Assembly: GCA_013289715.1 (NCBI GenBank)
Contig: JABCZJ010000021.1
Span: forward strand, 1 to 64,000
Direction: 5' to 3'
Length of the DNA stretch: 64,000 bases
DNA from: Acidobacteriota bacterium
GTDB lineage: Bacteria; Acidobacteriota; Terriglobia; Acidiferrales; UBA7541
Below the pieces are notes generated by a model that made no database searches, was not told where the DNA came from, and saw only the letters and a program-made list of their open reading frames with translations. A program made the translations under genes and the position numbers. This document shows, one piece after another, positions 57,008 to 64,000 of the stretch; position 1 is the stretch's first letter; every line of letters begins with the position of its first letter.

Positions 57008-59011
57008 ATGAATCTAACCCAGCGATTCATTTGCATTACTGCATTCGCGTCCCTTCTGCTTTGCGCCATTGCCATCGTGCCGCGCCGGTCCTCCGCCGGC
57101 GACGATTGGCTCCCCATCCCTCCCGCCGACCTCGCCCTGAAAGACAACCCCGCCAACCCCGGCGCCCACGCCATGATCCTGTACCGCGAAAGCGCCGTGA
57201 ACGAGAAATACACGAGCACTGACGGCGCCTCCGTCAACGAATACCTGCGCATCAAAATCTTCACGCAGGAAGGAACGGACCAGGCCAATGTCGAGATTCC
57301 GTTTTTCAAGGATTCCAGCGACATCCAAGGCGTGCGCGCGCGTACCATCCGCCCCGACGGCAGCATCGTGAACTTCGAAGGCAAGCCCTTCGAAAAAATC
57401 ATCGAAAAGCGCAGCGGCGAAAAAATTCTCGCCAAAACTTTCACTCTTCCGGACGTCCAGCCCGGCTGTATCATCGAGTACAAGTACCGCCGCCAGTACA
57501 AACCTCTTTATTTGTACGACCAGTCCTGGACTCTCTCCAGCGATCTATTTACGCGCGAAGGGCGTTTCTCCATTCTTCCCTACGTTTCGTCCTATGAAAA
57601 TTACCCGCTCTATTTCCGCCAGTTCGGGATGTCCGTCAAGGCCAGTCCCGAGCGCCAACCCAACGGGACCTACGCGCTCACCGTTCACGATATTCCTGGC
57701 ATCGCGGACGAGCCCTACATGCCACCGCTGCGAAGCCTGCAGGCCCGAGTCGAATTTTATCGCCTGGAACAAGGCACGCCGCCCGATGAAACCCAGGACC
57801 GTTACTGGGCGCGCATCGCAAAGAAGTGGGACGACGACCTGGAACACTTCATCAACAAAAAGAGCGTCCTGGAGCAGGAAGTTTCCAAAATCGTCAGCCC
57901 CGCAGATTCACCAGAGGTCAAGCTGCGCAAGATTTACGTCCGCGTGCAGCAGATCCGCGACCTGAGCATGGAACTGAGCAAGTCCGAAAAAGAGGCCAAG
58001 CAGGAAAGCCTGAAGAAAAATTCCAACGTCGAGGACATGCTGCACCACGGTTACGGCAACGGCCGCGAAATGAATTTCCTTTTTGTGGGACTCGCGCGCG
58101 CCGCCGGCTTTGAGTCCGCCGAAGTTTTCGTGGCTCCGCGCAGTAATAATGCTTTCTATCCGCAACTGCGCGACCCCAGCGAGCTGGGCGCGGACATTGT
58201 CTGGGCTCGCGCCGGCTCCAAAGATTATTTCCTGGACCCCGCATCCATCTATTTTCCCTTTGACGTTCTTCCCTGGTTCGAGACCAGTACCAGCGGCATA
58301 CGCCTCGGCAAGAAGCCCAATGATTTTGTGGACGTTCCCGGCACCCTCAGCGCCGAGGCGACCATCGTCCGCCACGCCGACCTCTCCCTGGATTCCGAGG
58401 GCCTCGCCACCGGAAAACTCACGGTGGATTTCACCGGACAGCAGTCTGCAGTTTGGCGCGGAAAAATCCATCTCCAGGATGAAACCGGCCGCAAGAAAAC
58501 CCTGGAGGACTCCATCAAGGCCTGGCTGCCTGCAGGCTCCTCTTTCGAACTCACCAAGATTGATAATTGGGACAAGACCGACCAGCCCTTGCACGTCGAA
58601 GGCAACTTGAATCTTTCCTCGTTCGGCAGTCCTGTGGGACGCCGCATTCTCATCCCCGCCACCATCTTTGTCGTGCCGCAAAGCAAAGCATTTCAAAGCG
58701 CGGTGCGTCACAACGCCATTTATTTTCCCTTTCCCAATGAGGAACTTGACGATTTCAAGTTTCAAGCCCCTCCAGGTTACAAGATCGAAACTGTTCCGGA
58801 ATCGAAAACGGTCAAGCCCGGCCCAGCTCTCAACTATTCCATTTCGGCGTCGCAACAAGGCTCTGTCGCCGAAGTGCAGCGCCACCTGGTGATAAATACC
58901 CTGCTGCTTCCCGTCGAGTATTTCGCGGCGGTTCGCTCGTTCTTCAACACGGTGAAATCAAATGACGAAGTCCAAATCGTTCTGCAAAATGCCGAAAACG
59001 CTAAAAATTAA
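57008..59011 (+). CDS. DUF3857/transglutaminase-like exported protein, catalytic residues lost
   Basis: A 667-aa protein with signal peptide (ITAFASLLLCAIAIV), a DUF3857 beta domain (about 50-220: NEYLRIKIFTQEGTDQANV, ARTIRPDGSIVNFEG) and a transglutaminase-like core. Where active members read YGDCKDKA, this one reads YGNGREMN (about 346), so the nucleophile Cys is replaced, and the His segment NHVI is replaced by ADIVWA; the Asp in YFLDPAS remains. It is therefore probably a non-catalytic paralogue of the next gene, which it overlaps by 23 bp. ATG 57008 is preceded by GGGAG. Confidence 0.83.
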   Translation: MNLTQRFICITAFASLLLCAIAIVPRRSSAGDDWLPIPPADLALKDNPANPGAHAMILYRESAVNEKYTSTDGASVNEYLRIKIFTQEGTDQANVEIPFFKDSSDIQGVRARTIRPDGSIVNFEGKPFEKIIEKRSGEKILAKTFTLPDVQPGCIIEYKYRRQYKPLYLYDQSWTLSSDLFTREGRFSILPYVSSYENYPLYFRQFGMSVKASPERQPNGTYALTVHDIPGIADEPYMPPLRSLQARVEFYRLEQGTPPDETQDRYWARIAKKWDDDLEHFINKKSVLEQEVSKIVSPADSPEVKLRKIYVRVQQIRDLSMELSKSEKEAKQESLKKNSNVEDMLHHGYGNGREMNFLFVGLARAAGFESAEVFVAPRSNNAFYPQLRDPSELGADIVWARAGSKDYFLDPASIYFPFDVLPWFETSTSGIRLGKKPNDFVDVPGTLSAEATIVRHADLSLDSEGLATGKLTVDFTGQQSAVWRGKIHLQDETGRKKTLEDSIKAWLPAGSSFELTKIDNWDKTDQPLHVEGNLNLSSFGSPVGRRILIPATIFVVPQSKAFQSAVRHNAIYFPFPNEELDDFKFQAPPGYKIETVPESKTVKPGPALNYSISASQQGSVAEVQRHLVINTLLLPVEYFAAVRSFFNTVKSNDEVQIVLQNAENAKN

Positions 59012-60971
59012 CCGCGCCGCAGCCGCCGCGGCGCTGGCGCTGCTCTGTTCGGCGCCCTGCGTCCGCGCGGACAACACCCCGGATTGGCTGCGCACCGCCG
59101 CGCAAGAAAAATTGCCCGATTACCCAAAAGACGCCGTCGCTGTCGTCCTGCTCGATGAACTTCAAACCACTGTCAAAGATAACGGCGAGATCGAGCTCAG
59201 GCACCGCTACGCTTACAAGCTTCTGCGCCCCGAAGCTCGTGAAGCATACGGGCATGCGGTCGTCATATTCGACAATGAAACCAAAATCTCCTTCTTCCGC
59301 GCCTGGACGATTCTCCCGAATGGAACGCAAATCGAAATGAAGGAAAAAGAGGCGACGGAAGTCAGCCTCGCCGATGGTGAACTTTTTAGCGACAATCGCG
59401 CCAAGTTCATTCGCTTTCCCGAAGCCAATGTCGGCAGCGTGGTCGGCTTCGAATATGTCCAGCGGCAACGCCCGTTTGTTTTTGAAGACGATTGGTGGTT
59501 TCAAGACAAGATTCCCACCCGCCGCGCGCGCTTCTCCCTGCAACTTCCCGCGGGTTGGGAATTCACGAACTACTGGGCTAACTTCGCGCAACAGGAGCCG
59601 CAATCTTCTGCGGGAAATCAATACGTTTGGGAGATGCAGGACGTTCCGGCCATTGAGGTCGAGCCGGATATGCCGTCCTTTGAAGCGGTGGGTGGTCGCA
59701 TGGTCATCAAATATTTTCCGCGCGATCCTGCGCTCCGCGCGAAAAGCACCGGCACCTGGAACGATATCGGCGTGTGGTATTCCGGCCTGACGTCATCCAG
59801 CCGCAATCCCTCGCCCGCGCTGCAACAGAAGGTTGCGGAACTGACTGCTGGGCTCTCCGATCCGCTCGCCAAAATGAAAGCGCTCGCGTCCTACATGCAG
59901 CGCAACATCCGCTATGTCGCGATTGAAGTCGGCATCGGCGGAGTGCAGCCGCATCCCGCAGCTGATGTTTTTGCTCACCAGTATGGCGACTGCAAGGACA
60001 AGGCCACGCTGCTCAGCACCATGCTCAAGCAAGCCGGCATCGATTCCTACTACGTCTCCATCAACACCGAGCGTGGAATCATCAATCCAAAATTTCCGTC
60101 CCTGCGCTTCAACCACGTCATCCTGGCCATTCAGTTGCCCGATTCTGTTCCCGACACCGGCCTGTACGCGATCATGAAGCTGCCCCGGTTCGGCCGACTG
60201 CTTTTTTTCGATCCCACCAATCCGTACGTGCCGCTGGGATACTTGCCTTCTTATTTGCAGGACAATTACGCGCTGGTCGTCGCGCAGGATGGCGCCGATC
60301 TGGTTTCTCTTCCGCTGCTTCCAGCGGCCACCAATCGGCTGTTCCGCACGGGCACGCTAAGCCTCAGTTCCGGCGGCGATCTAGTCGGCGAAGTGAACGA
60401 AGTGCGCTGGGGCGGCCCGGCTGTGGAAAGCCGCGAGCAATATCTCACCGCCACTCCGGCTGACCGCCAGAAAGTGCTGGAGGGTTTTCTGGGAACGTCG
60501 CTCACGAATTTCTCTATCACCAGCGCCTCGCTCGGCAATCTGGAAAAATATGACGAGAACCTGATGGTGCATTACAAATTCGCGGTGGACGCCTACGCGA
60601 AAACCGCCGGCAATCTGCTCATCATTCGCCCCCGCGTCGTTGGCGACAAGGGTTCCAGCATTCTCACCGGAAAGACGCGCAAATATCCTATTGAATTTGA
60701 GGGGACGACTCTGCAGTCCGATATGTTTGACATTACCCTGCCCGCCGGCTACGTCGTTGATGAGCTTCCCCAACCCGTGGATGCCAAATGCGACTACGCC
60801 ACCTACAAAAGCAACGTCGAGGTGAAGGACAACGTTCTGCATTACAAACGCGTCTACGAAGTTAAAGGCGTGGTAGTGCCTACCGAAAAACTCCCCGAAG
60901 TGCGCGACTTCTTCCACCAAGTAGCCGCCGCAGAAAAATCCAGCGCCGTCCTACGCCGCGCCAGCCCGTAG
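58989..60971 (+). CDS. DUF3857/transglutaminase-like exported protein, triad intact
   Basis: A 660-aa protein with signal peptide (INRAAAAAALALLCSAPCVRA), a DUF3857 domain (LRHRYAYKLLRPEAREAYG-like strands, about 50-230) and a transglutaminase core with the Cys-His-Asp triad: Cys in HQYGDCKDKATLL (about 333), His in RFNHVILAI (about 374) and Asp in LFFDPTNPYV (about 406). It probably cuts or links peptides, perhaps of the envelope, in the periplasm. ATG 58989 lies inside the end of the preceding gene, so the pair is co-translated. Confidence 0.85.
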   Translation: MPKTLKINRAAAAAALALLCSAPCVRADNTPDWLRTAAQEKLPDYPKDAVAVVLLDELQTTVKDNGEIELRHRYAYKLLRPEAREAYGHAVVIFDNETKISFFRAWTILPNGTQIEMKEKEATEVSLADGELFSDNRAKFIRFPEANVGSVVGFEYVQRQRPFVFEDDWWFQDKIPTRRARFSLQLPAGWEFTNYWANFAQQEPQSSAGNQYVWEMQDVPAIEVEPDMPSFEAVGGRMVIKYFPRDPALRAKSTGTWNDIGVWYSGLTSSSRNPSPALQQKVAELTAGLSDPLAKMKALASYMQRNIRYVAIEVGIGGVQPHPAADVFAHQYGDCKDKATLLSTMLKQAGIDSYYVSINTERGIINPKFPSLRFNHVILAIQLPDSVPDTGLYAIMKLPRFGRLLFFDPTNPYVPLGYLPSYLQDNYALVVAQDGADLVSLPLLPAATNRLFRTGTLSLSSGGDLVGEVNEVRWGGPAVESREQYLTATPADRQKVLEGFLGTSLTNFSITSASLGNLEKYDENLMVHYKFAVDAYAKTAGNLLIIRPRVVGDKGSSILTGKTRKYPIEFEGTTLQSDMFDITLPAGYVVDELPQPVDAKCDYATYKSNVEVKDNVLHYKRVYEVKGVVVPTEKLPEVRDFFHQVAAAEKSSAVLRRASP

Positions 60972-61009
60972 CCTCCTCGGCACCCGCGCCCCCCCGACAA
61001 TAATCTTTG

Positions 61010-61050
61010 TAGGTCGTGGCTTCAGCCGCGACAAAAAAGACGGCGCGTAA
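61010..61050. repeat. Possible intergenic repeat (GTAGGTCGTGGCTTCAGCCG)
   Basis: GTCGTGGCTTCAGCCGCGAC forms a hairpin (GTCG-TGGCTTCAGC-CGCGAC, with GGCT/AGCC inside) in the gap after the DUF3857 pair and is followed by AAAAAAG. From memory it resembles dispersed acidobacterial repeats; only one copy is visible here. It could also slow transcription. Confidence 0.3.
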
Positions 61051-61128
61051 CCGCCATCCCTTTCGCGTTGTACTTACCGCGTGTCTTCGAGTTGCATTCG
61101 ACCCGCCTAGCCATCAGCCGCCGTCAGC

Positions 61129-61620
61129 TCACTGCGCCGCCGGCAGAGTGTAGTCAAACTCGTACGAATGTTTCCCCGCGGCAATAATCACAGTCAGCTT
61201 CCCGGCGATGCCGACCAGCTGGCCCGTCCCGGAATCCGGCACCACTGTGATGGATTGCTGCGGCTCGCCGCGCGTCAGCGTCCCACTATGCTGCAGGACG
61301 AAACTTCCGCTGCGTCCCTTCAACGTCCCCGTGACCCGCTCGATCGCCACGTAGCCGGCCGAGCCTTTTACATCGGTGCCAGCCGTCAGCATCGTTCCCT
61401 TCGCCGTCGCTTCCAAATCGCCGTGATATTGCTTGTCGAGCGAATACCTTGCCAGAGTGGACCCCGCAGCCTTGTCCGCATCCCCCTGCGCATCCACCTT
61501 CACGTCAAACGCTCCAGCAGCATGATCCGCCACAGTCTTCTCCTTTTGCGCCACAGAAGGAATAGCCACGCAGGTAGTCAGCAGCAGGATCAGCGCAAAA
61601 ATCCACGCCCAAGTTTTCAT
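61129..61620 (-). CDS. DUF3224-like exported protein
   Basis: A 163-aa protein with signal peptide (WIFALILLLTTCVAIPSVA) and a small beta-barrel-like domain of the DUF3224 kind: LEATAKGTMLTAGTDVKGSA, YVAIERVTGTLKGRSGSF and the terminal GKHSYEFDYTLP. The function of the family is unknown; the gene is on its own strand unit downstream of the CreD-like gene. ATG 61620 is chosen to place the signal at the N-terminus. Confidence 0.75.
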   Translation of the reverse strand: MKTWAWIFALILLLTTCVAIPSVAQKEKTVADHAAGAFDVKVDAQGDADKAAGSTLARYSLDKQYHGDLEATAKGTMLTAGTDVKGSAGYVAIERVTGTLKGRSGSFVLQHSGTLTRGEPQQSITVVPDSGTGQLVGIAGKLTVIIAAGKHSYEFDYTLPAAQ

Positions 61621-61712
61621 AAGCGAGTGCACTCCCGCAAGCATTCTGCCGCCCGCGAGCGCACAATTCAACGCTTAGAATCCTGCGCGCCGAGGCTGCT
61701 ACGTCACCGGCG

Positions 61713-62936
61713 TCAACGCGTGGCGAACTTTTCCGACCACGCAATGCGCGCGGTGGTTTGCATCGCGATGAACAGGGTCAGAATTGCGCCAATGGTGATC
61801 GCCAGACCGGTGAATCCCTCGAAGAAGAAAGCGTAGGAGAACAGCACCAGGTACACAAATTGCGCCAGGGCCGCCTCCAGCAACGCCGCGCGCATCCCCG
61901 CAACCAATCTCAGATAGCTCAGCAGTAGCGCTATCGAAACGGCTGAGCAAATCACGAATGCGGCATGAATCGAGACGTGGTCCACCAGATAGGCCATCAA
62001 AAGATGGAAAGAAAAAAACGCGCACGCCAGAAAAAAATAATTCATGGGATGCAGCTCGATTCCCCGCACAGTCGTCAGCAGAAAAAGAGCGAAAAAGAAG
62101 AACAACAATGAAACGGGCGCGAAATAGCTGATGCGTCCCGCGAGCGGGCCCGGCTGCAGCTTCTGCGGCAGTGCGATTCCTACATGGTAGCCCGACACCA
62201 GGTTCTTGTAGCTCCAAACCAGATCCCATCCGTTCGGCTGGCGGCTCTCTTCCGTCGGCGATAGCGTATTTTCCAGCAGGTCGAAGCCGGGGAAATTGGT
62301 GGTGATGTGCAGCTGAAAATCTTTTACCTGCGTAACTTCATCGCCGAATCCGTAACTCCAGTTGTCCAGGCCGTGCGAGCGATAAGCGACGCGCAACGCG
62401 GCCGTCTCGTGGGGTTGCAGCTGTAGCTTCGCCACAGCTTCGTTTTTTTCACTGCTTGTGGCTACGGAGACGTCGTTGACCGAGAAATTTAAGTCGTCGT
62501 ACACCGCCTGGCTCGCCGGCAAATGCATCCGGAACGTTACTTCTTGCGGTTGATCGCTGGGATTGCTGAAGCGATAGCCCCCGGCGAAATCCACCTGATA
62601 CGTGCTGTACCAGAGCAGCCCCTTCTTGCGGTAATCCAGCCGCAGCGCGGCGTTCGCGCGCGTTTGTTCCAGTGGCAGTGTGACCCAGCTCTTCTCCTCC
62701 ACCGTGCGCACACCCGCCGCGCCGTTTTCTGTGAAGGCCACCTGCTTGTGCGAAACAACCTGGTAGCCGGCCGTAGGTGGCGTTTGCTCCTGCGCCGTTC
62801 CCCAGGACGACGATACACGTCCCTTTAATTGCGAATCCGTGGAGTACGTGCGGTAAAAAATAGTGCTGCCGAGGATGGCCCAGGCTATTGCAGTGCACAC
62901 CAGAATGAAACCGATTGCAGCGATGCGCTTCACCAT
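61713..62936 (-). CDS. CreD-like inner membrane protein
   Basis: A 407-aa protein: one N-terminal span (IAAIGFILVCTAIAWAIL), a large periplasmic domain (about 35-270) and a C-terminal block of about six spans with the CreD pattern IELHPMNYFFLACAFFSFHL and VDHVSIHAAFVICSAVSIALLLSYLRL ... EGFTGLAITIGAILTLFIAM. CreD proteins are linked to envelope stress and beta-lactam responses in other bacteria; here no creBC genes adjoin. Start 62936 has GGAG 9 bases upstream. A promoter with an operator-like palindrome lies upstream (62983-63029). Confidence 0.8.
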   Translation of the reverse strand: MVKRIAAIGFILVCTAIAWAILGSTIFYRTYSTDSQLKGRVSSSWGTAQEQTPPTAGYQVVSHKQVAFTENGAAGVRTVEEKSWVTLPLEQTRANAALRLDYRKKGLLWYSTYQVDFAGGYRFSNPSDQPQEVTFRMHLPASQAVYDDLNFSVNDVSVATSSEKNEAVAKLQLQPHETAALRVAYRSHGLDNWSYGFGDEVTQVKDFQLHITTNFPGFDLLENTLSPTEESRQPNGWDLVWSYKNLVSGYHVGIALPQKLQPGPLAGRISYFAPVSLLFFFFALFLLTTVRGIELHPMNYFFLACAFFSFHLLMAYLVDHVSIHAAFVICSAVSIALLLSYLRLVAGMRAALLEAALAQFVYLVLFSYAFFFEGFTGLAITIGAILTLFIAMQTTARIAWSEKFATR

Positions 62937-62982
62937 ATTCGTTCGCTCCGTAGTTGAAGAATTCCTTTCCCGCCGCACACCC

Positions 62983-63029
62983 ATTCTCGCGATTCCAATT
63001 CATATTGTCAAGTACTTTGCATTGCAAAG
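62983..63029 (-). promoter_or_regulatory. Promoter and operator-like palindrome of the creD-like gene
   Basis: On the minus strand TTGACA (63011-63006), a 17-base spacer and GAGAAT (62988-62983) form a promoter. Immediately upstream of the -35 box is the perfect palindrome CTTTGCA-T-TGCAAAG (63015-63029 on the plus strand), a likely repressor or activator site. The regulator is not in the window. Confidence 0.6.
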
Positions 63030-63527
63030 CACACACACGCTCGTTTCGGCCAGTGAGTACTGGTTCTGTTCTTGTTCGGTTCATTCGTACAGCTAGTTTT
63101 CTTTCGTGCGGTTGCTACGCTGCTGGAAGTGTCAGAAAAATGAGAGCCTTTCAAAATTCGCGCGTCGGTTGCGCGCTGCCCGCAACCCGTCAGATTCTCG
63201 CGCTTCACGGACCAAAGATCGTCGCTTCCCGGCAGCCGGCCACCGCCCCCTGTCCAATCGCTCGTGCCCGGATACTAAATATTCGCCTCACGCACACAAA
63301 ACAGACCGGAAAATATTCTCTAATCGCTCGTTTTGCGGCACTTTTCACCGTTCAGGCAGAAGCGGAGCAAGAACGGTTCACGTAGCACCCGTCGCGAGGC
63401 GCTCGTCGCGCAATTTCGAACCGCAACACACCCGATTCAGAAAATCGGCAAACCCATGGAAACAAACGAGAAACGATTTTCTAACCGCAACAAGGACACC
63501 AATGTCGGGAAATATCGGGACGAGACG
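63030..63527. other. Gap without a supported gene
   Basis: About 500 bases between the creD-like promoter and hflX. Open frames here lack ribosome-binding sites and family likeness. The only structure I see is a hairpin CCGATT-CAGAA-AATCGG at 63432-63448. The stretch is less G/C-rich than its neighbours by eye. Confidence 0.5.
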
Positions 63528-64000
63528 TCAGCGAGACTGCGGGGTTTTCCTCGCAGCAGGCTGCGCGAACTCTTCGAGGCGGCGGACGAGCGATTCTGGT
63601 AGCTCGGCTTCCAGGTGCATGTGGCCGTCGGAAACTTCGGAGTGGAGGACGCGGCCTGTGGCGTGGACGAGCGAGAGATTGCGGCCGTCGGAGAGGGGGA
63701 TGCGCAGATCCACGTGCACCAGCGGATCGACCGGGAGCGCGGCGTCCACGCGGGCCAGCAAGTCTTCCAGGCCGGCGCCGGTGACGGCCGAGGTGAAGAT
63801 TTTATCTTCGTTGCGGCCATTGGCTTTGGTGAGCGCGGCGAGTTCTTCGGCTGACAGTCGATCGGTCTTGTTGAAAACTTGCAGGCGCGGGCGATCCTGC
63901 ACGCCGAGGTCGGTGAGGACTTTCAGCACGTCCGCATCCTGTTCGGCATGATGAGGATTCGAGATATCGCTCACCTGCACGATGAGCGCGGCTTCCTGCA
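63528..64000 (-). CDS. hflX: GTPase HflX, C-terminal part (gene continues beyond the window)
   Basis: The visible 157 residues match the end of HflX: QVSDISNPHHAEQ (switch-following segment of the G domain), the G4 motif FNKTDRL, the G5-like TSAVTGAGLEDLL, and a C-terminal domain with VDLRIPLSDGRNLSLVHA and EAELPESLVRRLEEF. HflX is a ribosome-splitting GTPase active under stress. The start and the N-terminal and P-loop parts lie to the right of the window edge. Confidence 0.88.
   Translation of the reverse strand, partial: QEAALIVQVSDISNPHHAEQDADVLKVLTDLGVQDRPRLQVFNKTDRLSAEELAALTKANGRNEDKIFTSAVTGAGLEDLLARVDAALPVDPLVHVDLRIPLSDGRNLSLVHATGRVLHSEVSDGHMHLEAELPESLVRRLEEFAQPAARKTPQSR

Noticed and set aside
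63100..63520. Possible third copy of the 450-bp repeat
   Set aside because: Only short A/T-rich similarities such as GAAAATATTC are found and the conserved end blocks are absent.

Overview
The window reads as chromosomal DNA of an Acidobacteriota bacterium, most likely class Terriglobia. The case rests on a VWFA-related protein of the acidobacterial type (43547-44674), paired DUF3857/transglutaminase-like genes, a DUF3300-DUF2950 pair, and scattered intergenic repeats of the CATCCCGAAC...GGGATCTGCTTT kind. I see no rRNA, tRNA, CRISPR array or prophage. Coding density is high and genes often overlap by 1-8 bases.

Layout. 1-6571: histidine operon hisI-G-D-C-B-H-F-A, preceded by a promoter, a 23-codon leader peptide with four consecutive His codons, and a terminator hairpin, which together look like a histidine attenuator. 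hisE is absent from the operon. 6544-8743 (minus): ethanolamine ammonia-lyase eutBC, whose end overlaps hisA convergently. 8967-19011: a cysteine hydrolase, a small coiled-coil protein, a PilZ-TonB chimera, a two-gene phosphorelay (hybrid kinase plus response regulator with an ATPase-like domain) and an APC permease. 19219-26226: mostly exported proteins: Tat-type bicupin oxalate decarboxylase, GH13 glucosidase, cytochrome c/copper monooxygenase fusion, DUF3300 and DUF2950. 26282-32748: TPR protein with two small membrane proteins, aminotransferase, phosphoesterase, methyltransferase. 33017-38508: short 2-oxoglutarate dehydrogenase E1, DinB-like protein, a Tat-targeted HisC-like aminotransferase, a zinc-ribbon protein and rpsU. 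38845-47778: carbon-flow genes glgC, eno, gpmI and pyk, interrupted by the VWFA protein and an exported M20 peptidase. 48071-48820: rhomboid protease.

48883-52545 is the most unusual stretch. A roughly 3.6-kb unit is bounded by long imperfect inverted repeats (415 and 463 bp, 25 identical bases near each outer end) and by a 17-bp direct repeat outside both ends. It carries an IS110-type transposase fragment and a porin gene and looks like a decayed transposon-like insertion. 52588-64000: small proteins, a YXWGXW-repeat surface protein, an OPT transporter, two adjacent DUF3857/transglutaminase-like exported proteins (one with the catalytic residues, one without), a DUF3224 protein, a CreD-like membrane protein with an operator-like palindrome at its promoter, and the C-terminal part of hflX.

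Functionally the window combines central metabolism (His synthesis, lower glycolysis, glycogen, TCA entry) with many exported or envelope proteins typical of soil acidobacteria. All calls come from reading the sequence; no database search was run.
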